Below are positions 44,174 to 52,642 of a stretch of 64,000 bases of DNA, piece after piece (the first letter of the stretch is position 1; each line of letters begins with the position of its first letter). The stretch lies in NCBI RefSeq assembly GCF_024814355.1, contig NZ_JANUXV010000004.1, forward strand, positions 1 to 64,000. Reading direction: 5' to 3'. The translations under genes and the position numbers were made by a program. The DNA is from Gleimia sp. 6138-11-ORH1. Lineage in GTDB: Bacteria > Actinomycetota > Actinomycetes > Actinomycetales > Actinomycetaceae. A model generated the notes under the pieces. The model was not told the DNA's origin and ran no database searches. It saw only the letters and a program-made list of their open reading frames with translations.

Positions 44174-45241
44174 TTACTTAACCATCAGTTCAGACCATTC
44201 TTCTAACCATTTTGCTTGATTTTCAGAAATAGTCTTTGCGTCTAAAGTAAATGGTTTATCAGCTAACTTACCAAATTTTGCCAGTGGTTCAGGTAGTTTA
44301 GCTTCTGGGTTTACTGGGTGCACGTAGTTATTCGCTACGAATACTTCTTGAGTTGTGGCTTTTTGCATGAATTTAACGAAAGCAACTGCACCGGCTGGGT
44401 TTTTTGCGTTCTGTAACGCTCCCACGTACTCTGCTTGTCTAAAGCAGGTCTTTGGGAGGCTGAGGATTGCTGATTCAGTGCCCTGGTCATTAACTGCCCA
44501 GGCGGGGGAGGATCCGTAGGAAACCATGAGGGGACGGTCGCCTTTTCCTTCTCCGGCTGAGAAGTCTGTGTTGAAGGCGTCAGACCAGCCTTTAGTTAGT
44601 TTCACCCCGTTTTCTTTTAAGCCGTTCCAGTAGTCTTTCCATCCTGAATCGTATTTTGCGATGGTTGCCATGAAGAAGGCTAGCCCCGGAGTTGATGAGG
44701 TGGGGTTCATTGCGACCAGTAGGTCTTTATATTTGGGGTCTTTTAGGTCGTCTAAAGTGGCGGGGATTTCCAGTCCTTTGGCTTTAAACCAAGCTGGGTC
44801 GGCGTTGATGCAGACGTCGCTTTGGTTAAAGGGGATTAACGCGGGGGCGTCAGCAATCATGAGGGCTTTTTCTGCGTCGGATACTTCCAGGCTTTCGGTT
44901 GAGAATACTTTTTCTTTAATGGCCCGGTAGGCGCTGATGGAGTCGATTCCAAAGGCTACGTCCCCTTCGGGGTTTTCTTTGGTGAGTACTAGTTTGTTGG
45001 TTAGTTCCCCGCCGGAGCCGATTTGGAGTAGTTCTAGTTTGTAGCCGGTTTCTTTTTCAAATTCGGCTTTTAGTTCGTCTGTAAATTCCAGTGAGTCGTA
45101 GGCAAGTACTTTGACTACTTCACTTGTTTTTTCCGGATTTTTTCCGGTGTCTGCGGTGGGCTTTTCAGGGTGTGTTCCGCAAGCTGCCAGAAGAATCACG
45201 CTGGTTGCAAAGACTGCCAGCGTGGAAATCATTTTTTTCAT
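44174..45241 (-). CDS. thiB: Thiamine-binding lipoprotein of the ABC transporter
   Basis: This 355-residue lipoprotein (lipobox LAAC, Cys21) is of the ThiB/TbpA type: VKVLAYDSLEFTDELKAEFE, GGELTNKLVLTKENPEGDVAFG, and the MNPTSSTPGLAFFMATIA region. It picks up thiamine or its phosphates outside the cell and delivers them to ThiP. The ATG follows AAGGGAAA. A TPP riboswitch begins about 147 bases upstream, so synthesis should fall when thiamine pyrophosphate is plentiful. Confidence 0.9.
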   Translation of the reverse strand: MKKMISTLAVFATSVILLAACGTHPEKPTADTGKNPEKTSEVVKVLAYDSLEFTDELKAEFEKETGYKLELLQIGSGGELTNKLVLTKENPEGDVAFGIDSISAYRAIKEKVFSTESLEVSDAEKALMIADAPALIPFNQSDVCINADPAWFKAKGLEIPATLDDLKDPKYKDLLVAMNPTSSTPGLAFFMATIAKYDSGWKDYWNGLKENGVKLTKGWSDAFNTDFSAGEGKGDRPLMVSYGSSPAWAVNDQGTESAILSLPKTCFRQAEYVGALQNAKNPAGAVAFVKFMQKATTQEVFVANNYVHPVNPEAKLPEPLAKFGKLADKPFTLDAKTISENQAKWLEEWSELMVK

Positions 45242-45387
45242 TATTTTTCCCTTGGGTTAGTCGCGCAGCTTTCTTTAAGTTTTCCGAGGACGCCTGGTTA
45301 CGTTCCCTGGTTTTGTCTTAGGTACTTCGGTGTGCGCGACGAGTTTACGGTTGTAAACGATAGGAACGTATAGAACGTATTTGAGAC

Positions 45388-45500
45388 TCGACTTCCTTCG
45401 ACGGTGCTAACCGTATCAGGTTCGAGGGTCTGCGCTAAGCGCACTCTCAGCGGATTTATTTGCCTGTGTTGAGGCATTGTTCACCGCTCCCCTGTCGCAG
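45388..45500 (-). promoter_or_regulatory. TPP riboswitch (THI box)
   Basis: The minus strand contains the conserved elements in order: GGGGAGC, then GCTGAGAG, then ACCCTCGAACCTGAT, then a short arm and the closing GAAGGAAG. They match the thiamine pyrophosphate aptamer (Rfam family TPP). It precedes thiBPQ on the same strand. The switching part between 45242 and 45388 is not resolved. No clear terminator is seen, so it may block the ribosome site instead. Confidence 0.93.
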
Positions 45501-45509
45501 AATTTATTC

Positions 45510-45565
45510 TACCCTCGACCTTTCCAGGGGGCAACGAGCCTGCCCGGGTTGAAAGGTCGAGGGTA
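45510..45565. terminator. Terminator after the FtsX-like gene
   Basis: A 15-bp perfect stem (45510-45524 with 45551-45565) encloses a GC-rich loop. It lies just past the end of the ABC exporter operon and before the riboswitch, isolating the two transcripts. Confidence 0.85.
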
Positions 45566-45581
45566 TTTGAGGGGCGTGTGG

Positions 45582-46910
45582 TTATATGGTTGTTTTCCTT
45601 TCAAGGAGGCGCGCTATTTCTGCGGCGGTTAAGACCATTAGTAAAGCCAGGGCGCTGCAGAGGATTACTGCTGCTACTGCCAGCAGATAGTTTCCTACGG
45701 TCATTAGTGGAGCAGAAAATGCTAATCCTAAGATGGTGGCGCCGCCAATAATCATCACTGCAGGGTAGCCTACTTCATATCGGCGAGAACGTAGCCAGTA
45801 GCCTCTGGGGGCACCCATTTTTTCTAGTGCTTTTCGTTGCGAGGCCGAGTCTAATGCGCGGATCGCTTGTTGCATGGCGGTGGACATGGCTGCTAACACG
45901 CTGGAAATCAGCATAGTTAAGATAATTCCGGTAGAGATGTCAGCTAGAATAATGAGTTCTTCTGGGCGAACATTTTCTTTGGCGGAGATAGAGTAGAGGC
46001 TGTAAAAGGCGGGGAGGGTCACCCCAACTATGAAAGAGACAAAGCCCAGGGCGCCAAAGGAACGCCACACTGCTTTAGGGTTTGCTGCCAGGCGGCGTCC
46101 GGCTAAAACGCCCTCGGCAGATTTGGCTTGGCGGGCAATGATTTTACCCAGAATCGTCACTGCGGCAACGCCCAACAAGTTCAGTAGCATTATGCTACCG
46201 GCTAAGAAGAAGATGATGATTGTTAAACCAACTGCAATTCCTGCCTGCAGAGTCATCGGGGCAAGGATGAACCAGGATCCGAAGAAAATAGCTGCCAGGA
46301 TAAGGCTCCATTTGTTGATTCTAGAGACATTATTTTGCCGGATGACTCCCAGGGGAGTAATCGCAACTTGTTGCATGGCGATTAGGGCGGAAAAGCCGGT
46401 TAGAATTAGCATTCCCAGTCCCGCTAAGAGCAGGGGAAGGATTCCCATCCACATTTCTGAAGGGGAGATTGGTTCGGCTTGGAATGAGATTAAAGTCCAG
46501 ATGGGGAGAGTCCCCAAGTAGAGGAAGCTCCCTAAGATTATCCCTAAAGTTGTTTGGTAGAGGGTGTCTATTACGGCAGCTCCGCGGGCAATCGCGGGGG
46601 TGATTCCGATTAGTCTGAGGGTTGCTAGGGTGCGGGCTTTACGTGTTAAACCCAGTCTGGAGGCGGCAGCTCCCATGGAAAGGGCGGGGATGATCAGGAG
46701 GGTTGCAGCGAAAAAGGCCAGCGCCAGGTGGGGTCCGGTTTCCATAAATTCGTTGCTGGGGTGCGCATTACGATTTTGGAACATGAGTACGCCACTGATT
46801 ACGGCCAGGAGCACTGCGTGTGGGAGGGCAATCGCGATGATTGTCAGTGTTGAAGTTACTTTATCGCGGGAGCGGCGGAGGGTAGAGACAGCTATCTGCA
46901 GTGGTTTCAT
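45582..46910 (-). CDS. FtsX-like ABC transporter permease
   Basis: This 442-residue membrane protein has about eight membrane segments in the MacB/LolC/FtsX-type arrangement, with the first helix after a basic start (STLRRSRDKVTSTLTIIAI). Such permeases pair with a small ATPase to move lipids, peptides or antibiotics across the envelope or to drive a surface protein. It starts on the last base of the ATPase gene, so the two are coupled. The substrate is unknown. No sensor kinase lies near it. One word copy is inside (46109). Confidence 0.8.
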   Translation of the reverse strand: MKPLQIAVSTLRRSRDKVTSTLTIIAIALPHAVLLAVISGVLMFQNRNAHPSNEFMETGPHLALAFFAATLLIIPALSMGAAASRLGLTRKARTLATLRLIGITPAIARGAAVIDTLYQTTLGIILGSFLYLGTLPIWTLISFQAEPISPSEMWMGILPLLLAGLGMLILTGFSALIAMQQVAITPLGVIRQNNVSRINKWSLILAAIFFGSWFILAPMTLQAGIAVGLTIIIFFLAGSIMLLNLLGVAAVTILGKIIARQAKSAEGVLAGRRLAANPKAVWRSFGALGFVSFIVGVTLPAFYSLYSISAKENVRPEELIILADISTGIILTMLISSVLAAMSTAMQQAIRALDSASQRKALEKMGAPRGYWLRSRRYEVGYPAVMIIGGATILGLAFSAPLMTVGNYLLAVAAVILCSALALLMVLTAAEIARLLERKTTI

Positions 46911-47749
46911 TAGTTTTCCTCTGCTTTTTCTGCGGTTTCGTAAGGTGTTGCATAGTTAGCTGTGCTGGCGGTGGCGGGGGTGGCTGCACTTGTGTTTGGG
47001 TGGGTGCTTTTGTTTTCCGAGGGCGCCATGGAGGTGCGGGAAACTACTGATTCGATCTTTCCGTCGCACATGTGGATGGTGTGCTGAAGCCAGCTGGCCA
47101 CGCCTTTATCGTGTGTTACTACCACCAGGGTTGCGCCGGTTTGAGCGGTGGCTTGAGTGAGTACCTGCATTACTTCTGCGCTGGTTGCTTGGTCTAAAGA
47201 ACCGGTTGGTTCATCTGCGAAAACTACCTGCGGGTTAGTGACCAGGGCGCGGGCGATAGCTACGCGTTGGGCTTGTCCGCCTGAGAGTTGTCCGGGTAGA
47301 TACTTGCCACTACCGGCAAGTCCCAGGGACGCTAATTGGGTGTCAGCTTTTTGTAAAGCCTGTTTCTTAGGTACGCCCAAGAGCATCAGTGGAAGAGCGA
47401 CGTTTTCAGCGTTGGTTAGTTCTGGAAGAAGTTGTCCATCTTGAAAGACAAATCCGAAACGTCTTAAACGGAGAGTGGACAGGTCAGTTTCTTTCATGCC
47501 TGCCAGTTCTTGCCCTTCAATGCGGATTGAACCGGCAGTGGGGGTGAGAATTCCTGCGGTTGTGTGTAAAAGAGTGGTTTTGCCGCAGCCTGAGGGCCCC
47601 ATGATGGCTACTTGTGAGCTGCGCGCAATGTGGAGGGTGACTTCATTCAATGCAGGTACTATTACGCCTTCGCGCTGATAGTGTTTGGTCAGTCCGCGCA
47701 GGTAGATTCCGGTGTTGTAGTTAGATTCTTGATTTACGTTTAGATTCAT
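46910..47749 (-). CDS. ABC transporter ATP-binding protein, MacB/LolD type
   Basis: This 279-residue ATPase has Walker A GPSGCGKTT (about 52-60), signature LSGGQAQRV, and Walker B VVFADEPTGSLD. An extra C-terminal tail rich in Ser, Thr and Ala (about 245-279) is not needed for the ATPase. It drives the permease encoded next, with which it overlaps by one base. The tail region contains a word copy (47017-47025). Confidence 0.87.
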   Translation of the reverse strand: MNLNVNQESNYNTGIYLRGLTKHYQREGVIVPALNEVTLHIARSSQVAIMGPSGCGKTTLLHTTAGILTPTAGSIRIEGQELAGMKETDLSTLRLRRFGFVFQDGQLLPELTNAENVALPLMLLGVPKKQALQKADTQLASLGLAGSGKYLPGQLSGGQAQRVAIARALVTNPQVVFADEPTGSLDQATSAEVMQVLTQATAQTGATLVVVTHDKGVASWLQHTIHMCDGKIESVVSRTSMAPSENKSTHPNTSAATPATASTANYATPYETAEKAEEN

Positions 47750-47912
47750 ATTTCTAGTGTGCGCTTTAACAAGTTATGTTGCCTATGAGGGGATTCCCTG
47801 GTTGTGCCCTGATTTTTCTCCTGATTAGCCTCAGGTTTTCCCCGATACACCGTTCTTTATCTGATAAGCATCTTTTGCCGGATAAACGCCTTTATCCGCT
47901 TAGCACTTTTTA

Positions 47913-48008
47913 TCAGGTAGGTGTCTTTTCAAGTAGGCGTCTTTTCAAGTAGGCGTCTTTTCAGATAGGTGTCTTTTTCAGGTAAGTGCCTTTGCAGGTA
48001 GTTGCCTT
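47913..48008. repeat. 16-bp tandem repeat, six copies
   Basis: Units of the form TCARGTAGGYGTCTTT start at 47913, 47929, 47945, 47961, 47977 and 47993. The central two are identical, and the last two have drifted. Confidence 0.88.
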
Positions 48009-48022
48009 CTGCTGTACTAAGC

Positions 48023-48059
48023 AAGTAGGGGGATACTCTATTTGAGTATCCCCCTACTT
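48023..48059. terminator. Terminator between the repeats and the DUF4235 gene
   Basis: A 16-bp stem (48023-48038 with 48044-48059) and five-base loop lie just past the end of the DUF4235 gene. Confidence 0.88.
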
Positions 48060-48073
48060 ATAAAGGTTTTCGT

Positions 48074-48334
48074 TTAGGCAGTTTGTGTGCGGGCTTCGCG
48101 TTTAGCAATAACTTTCTTAGTTCCGCGAATCACGTAGCGGCGCACTAAAGTTAGGGCCACTGCGGAAACTGCTGCAAAAACGAGCATTTCCAATAGTTCT
48201 ACGGTTTCTTCATCTTCTTTAGCAGGCGAAGGGCGCCCGGTTACCAGTTCCCAACCTTTGTCTATGATTTTGTCGGTTACAAAACCAGCTCCGGCTACGG
48301 ATCCAAGTGAAATCAGTTTATTTGTTACATCCAT
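48074..48334 (-). CDS. DUF4235 family small membrane protein
   Basis: This 86-residue protein has two hydrophobic segments (about 5-25 and 46-66) around a polar linker with W-E-L-V-T-G-R-P, a pattern of the actinobacterial DUF4235 family, role unknown. It ends in a basic tail. It stands between terminators at 48.02 and 48.42 kb and forms its own transcript. Confidence 0.8.
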   Translation of the reverse strand: MDVTNKLISLGSVAGAGFVTDKIIDKGWELVTGRPSPAKEDEETVELLEMLVFAAVSAVALTLVRRYVIRGTKKVIAKREARTQTA

Positions 48335-48400
48335 AACTAATACTCTATCTCAGTTAAGAAGCTTACTGGGGGATTTCTTTTGTTCACTTCCAAATTTATG

Positions 48401-48434
48401 TTTGCACCGTGGAACTACTGTTCCACGGTGCAAA
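48401..48434. terminator. Terminator between malG and the DUF4235 gene
   Basis: A 14- to 15-bp perfect stem (TTTGCACCGTGGAAC with its complement, ending 48434) lies just downstream of malG on the minus strand. Confidence 0.88.
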
Positions 48435-48456
48435 CATAGCTAAGCGGGCTTTACGT

Positions 48457-49350
48457 TTAGCCTTTCACGGATCCACCCGTTAAACCTGCCACAATGTACT
48501 TTTGGAGGAACAGGAAGAGTGTGAGGATCGGCAATGAGGCGATTACCGCTCCGGCGGTGAACCAATCCCAGTGCTTTTCGTTACCACCCACCCATTTGTT
48601 CATCCCAATTGCGATGGTCCAGTTATTGTCTCCAGTGAGGATAACTGAGGCTAAAAGGAAGTCGTTAAAGGCGGCGATGAATGACAAAAGTGCAACCACT
48701 GCCAGGATTGGCGTTACCAAAGGCATGATAATGGTCCAATAGATCGTGGCGTGTGAAGCACCGTCAATACGAGCGGCCTCATCGAGTTCCATCGGGATAG
48801 AGTTGAAAGTACCGTACATGAGGAAGGTATTTGCCCCCAGGGCACCACCTAGATATACGGCAATCAACGCGTACTTAGAGTTTAAGCCTAAAGCGGGAAC
48901 AATATCCCCTAAGGTTACTAACAGCGAGAAGATCGCTACGAATGCTAGTAACTGTGGGAACATTTGGATAACCATCAGGCTTAAGAGTGAGCCCTTACGC
49001 CCTTTGAATCGGTAGCGTGAGAAAGCGAAAGCTGCTGCTGCGCCCATAATCACGGTGCCGATAGAGGTAATAATCCCGATTTGGAGGGTATTTAAAAACC
49101 AGGTCCAGAACTTAGTTTGTTCTCCCAGTTCGCGGAAGTTCTCAAACGAGATTGCTGAAAACAAGCTATTGGAAGAAGAAAGTGTTGTGCCGGTGGCTGG
49201 GTTTAAAGCAGCTGAGAAAACGTAAAGAATCGGGAAAATAGAGTAGATTACGGCAAGAACGCCCACTACGTGACGGAACCCGATTTCTCTAAACCAGTTT
49301 CCCCAGGTTTTCTTATTGTCTGTTGGTGCTACAGTTTTGGTGCTCATCAT
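48457..49350 (-). CDS. malG: Maltose/maltodextrin ABC transporter permease MalG
   Basis: This 297-residue permease has six membrane segments and the docking loop ELDEAARIDGASHATIYWTI (about 187-206). It pairs with MalF; the start overlaps malF by four bases. No malK is present here. Confidence 0.88.
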   Translation of the reverse strand: MMSTKTVAPTDNKKTWGNWFREIGFRHVVGVLAVIYSIFPILYVFSAALNPATGTTLSSSNSLFSAISFENFRELGEQTKFWTWFLNTLQIGIITSIGTVIMGAAAAFAFSRYRFKGRKGSLLSLMVIQMFPQLLAFVAIFSLLVTLGDIVPALGLNSKYALIAVYLGGALGANTFLMYGTFNSIPMELDEAARIDGASHATIYWTIIMPLVTPILAVVALLSFIAAFNDFLLASVILTGDNNWTIAIGMNKWVGGNEKHWDWFTAGAVIASLPILTLFLFLQKYIVAGLTGGSVKG

Positions 49351-50951
49351 TGGGCTCCTTCAATCGACTTGGAACGCTTGAAGCTAATCATCGAAACTGT
49401 GCCGACGATAATGAAGATCATGATGGACATAGCAGATGCTAAACCGTAGTCGCGCGCTGCTTTACCAGATAGACCTGCTACCGAGTAAACCATCGAAATC
49501 AAAATGTCTGTGTGTCCCACTGGAACGGAAGCATCCTTAAAGGCTGGCCCGCCGTTGGTCAACATGTAAATCAAGTTAAAGTTGTTGAAGTTGAAGGCGA
49601 AGGACGCAATCAACAGCGGGGAAACTTGAATCATCAGCTGCGGCATAGTGACGTAACGCCAAATTTGGAAGCCGGTTGCCCCGTCAATCTTGGCAGCTTC
49701 ATTCAACTCTGAAGGGATTGATTGAAGTGCTCCAGTACAGATTAGGAACATGTAGGGGAAGCCCATCCAAAGATTCACAAACAGTACTGCACCTTTAGCC
49801 AACCAAGGGTCAGTTAGCCAAGGAATTTCTGCTCCACCGAAGAAAACCTGGTTGAAGAAACCGTACTTTGCATTCAGCATACCGGCAAAGAGGAAGGCTG
49901 ACATGAATGCTGGGAACGCATAGGGCATCAGCATTAAAGTACGGTAGATTTTGCGTCCTCCCATACGAGAGTCATTCATAACTAACGCTAAAATCATTCC
50001 CAGTAAGAAAGTAGTGATTACGGAAAGGAACGCGAAAGCCACTGTCCAAAGAAGAACTTTGAAAAATGGGGTGGAGTAACGAGAGTCAGAGAAAGCTCGT
50101 TTGAAGTTATCAAGCCCTACCCAGATTTGGTAGCCGGTATCTAACCGTTCGCCGTCTTCAGCGACATAGAAACCAACTGTGTCATCAGCGGTGTAGACTT
50201 TCCCCGTCTTCAAGTCGGTGAGGGAGTAGTTTTCCTTATCAAAAGTCATAGTTGATTCGAAAACATAACCGGTTGAAGCATTTTGCGTACCGATTAAACC
50301 GTCTTTCGGATCGTCAGTAAGCGGAACTCGCAAAGCAATCACTTCTGCTTGGCGCTCCCCCAGTTTCCCAACGTTTACGATTTCCCAACCGGGAACTTCA
50401 GTAAGAATATTTCCAGCGCGTTTTACGCCCTCGACTTTTTGGAATGGCTCTTTAGCCGTACCAACTTTAACATCATCGCCGTCAATGATTGCAAAACCGA
50501 ACTCACCGTTGCTTTCCACAATGGTGAGGGGGTATTCAGCAGTTCCTTCTACCCGATCAACTCTTTGTCGTAAGAGGGACTGTGCGGCAGAGTCTTTGTC
50601 CAGCAGGTGGCGGTCGCCGTAGTTAGTGAAAGCAATGTAGCCGGTGTACCCCATAACAAACACCTGGAAGATGAGGAGGAATACCAGGCCTGGTGCCATG
50701 TATTTCAATGCCAAGGTTCGGGGTGAGAAGTACACGTAATCAACTAGGAGCAAAATCGTTAAAGAGGCTCCGAAAATAATCCAAGATTGAGAAGTGTAGG
50801 CAGAGACAATAATGTAAACACCGAGGGCGTTTACTAATGCCATTAAGAACAGTTTAATGAAGAAACCAGCTGACCACATGGTGGCGGGTGAGTCGCCGGT
50901 GGCCGGTTTATTCTTTGTAGACCGTGAGGTTTGGTCAGTTTTTACACTCAT
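49347..50951 (-). CDS. malF: Maltose/maltodextrin ABC transporter permease MalF
   Basis: This 534-residue permease is much longer than the usual 300. After the third membrane helix (about 80-105) a soluble loop of about 170 residues (from DRHLLDKDSAAQSLLR to the WVGLDNFKRAF segment) extends outside, like the P2 loop of E. coli MalF that contacts MalE. The docking loop is ELNEAAKIDGATGFQIWRYV. The open frame extends 13 codons upstream. The ATG at 50951 has a GAGGAAA ribosome site and is preferred. Confidence 0.88.
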   Translation of the reverse strand: MSVKTDQTSRSTKNKPATGDSPATMWSAGFFIKLFLMALVNALGVYIIVSAYTSQSWIIFGASLTILLLVDYVYFSPRTLALKYMAPGLVFLLIFQVFVMGYTGYIAFTNYGDRHLLDKDSAAQSLLRQRVDRVEGTAEYPLTIVESNGEFGFAIIDGDDVKVGTAKEPFQKVEGVKRAGNILTEVPGWEIVNVGKLGERQAEVIALRVPLTDDPKDGLIGTQNASTGYVFESTMTFDKENYSLTDLKTGKVYTADDTVGFYVAEDGERLDTGYQIWVGLDNFKRAFSDSRYSTPFFKVLLWTVAFAFLSVITTFLLGMILALVMNDSRMGGRKIYRTLMLMPYAFPAFMSAFLFAGMLNAKYGFFNQVFFGGAEIPWLTDPWLAKGAVLFVNLWMGFPYMFLICTGALQSIPSELNEAAKIDGATGFQIWRYVTMPQLMIQVSPLLIASFAFNFNNFNLIYMLTNGGPAFKDASVPVGHTDILISMVYSVAGLSGKAARDYGLASAMSIMIFIIVGTVSMISFKRSKSIEGAQ

Positions 50952-50988
50952 ATTTCCTCGCTTCGTTGCGTAAGGATAAATAAAGAAC

Positions 50989-51028
50989 ATGGCGTGTAGC
51001 CAGCAGTTTTCTGCTGACTACACGCCAT
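50989..51028 (-). terminator. Intra-operon hairpin between malE and malF
   Basis: An 18-bp arm pair with one mismatch (50989-51006 and 51011-51028, loop TTTT) lies between the binding-protein and permease genes, as in the other sugar transporter. It probably lowers permease expression or stabilises the malE message. Confidence 0.75.
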
Positions 51029-51046
51029 TTTAGTCGCTAAACACGG

Positions 51047-52285
51047 TTACTTAGATGATTTTGCGATATCGGCTTCGATATCAGCAACCATCTTTTCCCA
51101 AGTAGCTTTTGGATCTTCACCGTTGATGATAGCTGCTTCAGTCTTACCCCAGAAGCCCCATACCTGTCCCATTGCTGGGATGGATGGCATCAATACAGAG
51201 CCTTCAGCAACTTTACCGAATGCTGCGGTGATTGGGTCAGAAGCTGCTTCTGCAGCTTCCTTTAGAGCTGGCTGGCGGTTACCGGCTTCGTAGATGGCTA
51301 CCTGAACTTCTTTGGTACCAATGTAGTCGGTGAGGAACTGCGCTGCCAGCAGGGAGTTCTTTGACTTAGAGGATACGTAGAAGCCCTGTACGCCTACGAA
51401 TGGCTGTGCTGGCTGACCACCTGCGGATGGGATTGGGTCGATGGCAACTTCAATGCCTGACTTTTTGATGTCGCCAATCATCCAAGGGCCACCAATGATG
51501 TATGGTGCATCGCCGTTACGGAATGCTTCCAAAGCGATGTCGTAAGTGATAGCGGTATCAAGGTAGCCGGTACCGGTCTTACCATTTGCTTTGAGCCATT
51601 CAGCGAACTTAACACCGTTGTCTCCACCTAAGCCCAGCTTGTTGGTGTAGCCGTTAGCATCAGATTCAAATACTGGTGCGCCGAAAGAAGTCTGGAAAGC
51701 GTAGTAGTTGTAGCCGTCACCTTCTTCACCAGTGGGGATTACGAATGGGTACTTGGTGTTAGCTGCCTTGCCCTTTGCAACGAATTCGTCGAAGGTAGCT
51801 GGAGTGGAGTCTGCTAGCTTAGTGTTACGAATAACTGCTAGGTTTTCAATCGCGTAAGGCAGACCGTAGGTCTTTCCATCGTAGGTGAATGCCTGGACGG
51901 AAATATCAGCAAAGCCGCTTGCCTTGTCGCCAAGTTCCAGTGGAGCTACGGTTCCGTTAGCTACGAAAGTTCCCAACCAGTCGTGTGCGCCAACAGTGAT
52001 GTCTGGACCTTCACCGTTAGATACCTGGGTTTGGAATTCGTCTTTAATCTTGCCGAAGTCTTTAACTACTACGGAAACTTTGTTGCCGGTAGCTTCTTCG
52101 TACTTCTTAGCAACCCCTTCGATAACTTCCTTACGGTTGTCATCTACCCAGATGGTTAGAGCTACTTCGCCAGTGCCCTTATTGTCTGGCTCGCTTGTTT
52201 TATCGTTAGTAGCGGTTGTTCCACCACAGGCGGCTAGGCCCAGGCTGAGAACAGCTGCAGTTGCAAATACAATGCCGCGTCGCAT
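51047..52285 (-). CDS. malE: Maltose/maltodextrin-binding lipoprotein MalE
   Basis: This 412-residue lipoprotein (lipobox LAAC, Cys20) is of the MalE group: LTIWVDDNRKEVIEGVAKKY, GPDITVGAHDWLGTFVANGT, YGLPYAIENLAVIRN, GGPWMIGDIKKSG and QVWGFWGKTEAAIINGEDP. It binds maltose or longer alpha-1,4 glucans outside the cell. Its place beside malFG, a LacI regulator and an alpha-glucosidase supports alpha-glucan uptake. Confidence 0.92.
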   Translation of the reverse strand: MRRGIVFATAAVLSLGLAACGGTTATNDKTSEPDNKGTGEVALTIWVDDNRKEVIEGVAKKYEEATGNKVSVVVKDFGKIKDEFQTQVSNGEGPDITVGAHDWLGTFVANGTVAPLELGDKASGFADISVQAFTYDGKTYGLPYAIENLAVIRNTKLADSTPATFDEFVAKGKAANTKYPFVIPTGEEGDGYNYYAFQTSFGAPVFESDANGYTNKLGLGGDNGVKFAEWLKANGKTGTGYLDTAITYDIALEAFRNGDAPYIIGGPWMIGDIKKSGIEVAIDPIPSAGGQPAQPFVGVQGFYVSSKSKNSLLAAQFLTDYIGTKEVQVAIYEAGNRQPALKEAAEAASDPITAAFGKVAEGSVLMPSIPAMGQVWGFWGKTEAAIINGEDPKATWEKMVADIEADIAKSSK

Positions 52286-52642
52286 TTCATCTCCTCATCA
52301 GTTTATGTTTTTGTTTCATTCAGTCAGCTTCAACGCTTGCAGAATGTCGAGAATAATTTAGTAACTTCCGCGGAGTTTTGCAACACCTTTCAGAAGTTTA
52401 TTCTTTCGTATTTTATTATATCCTTATTTTTCGTTGAAATATCGCAATTTACGTGGGTTGCTTTTTGGTAACGATCAACACGAGTTTTAAAATTCCTGTA
52501 AGATTTTACATGGGTTAGCGGAAGTTACCTTTCAGCAAAGATGTTGTTGGCAACTTAAGAACACATTTGATTTTCACACTTTATAAAGTCGTTTCTTTCA
52601 CCGCTTAAGTTACTTTAGAATGCTCATTTCAGGAGTCAGATA
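52286..52642. other. Divergent promoter region of malE and the LacI regulator
   Basis: No gene is present. AT-rich blocks near 52380-52440 and 52560-52600 should hold the two promoters. A LacI-family operator is expected here, but I cannot name one with confidence. Several short dyads with central CG (for example around 52360-52370 and 52470-52480) are candidates. Confidence 0.4.

Larger units (their letters stand above)
47750..48073. other. Intergenic region with tandem repeats
   Basis: No gene is present. The stretch holds a run of 16-bp repeats (47913-48008), irregular related words before it, and a terminator at 48.02 kb. The promoter of the ABC exporter should lie at the left end. Confidence 0.7.
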
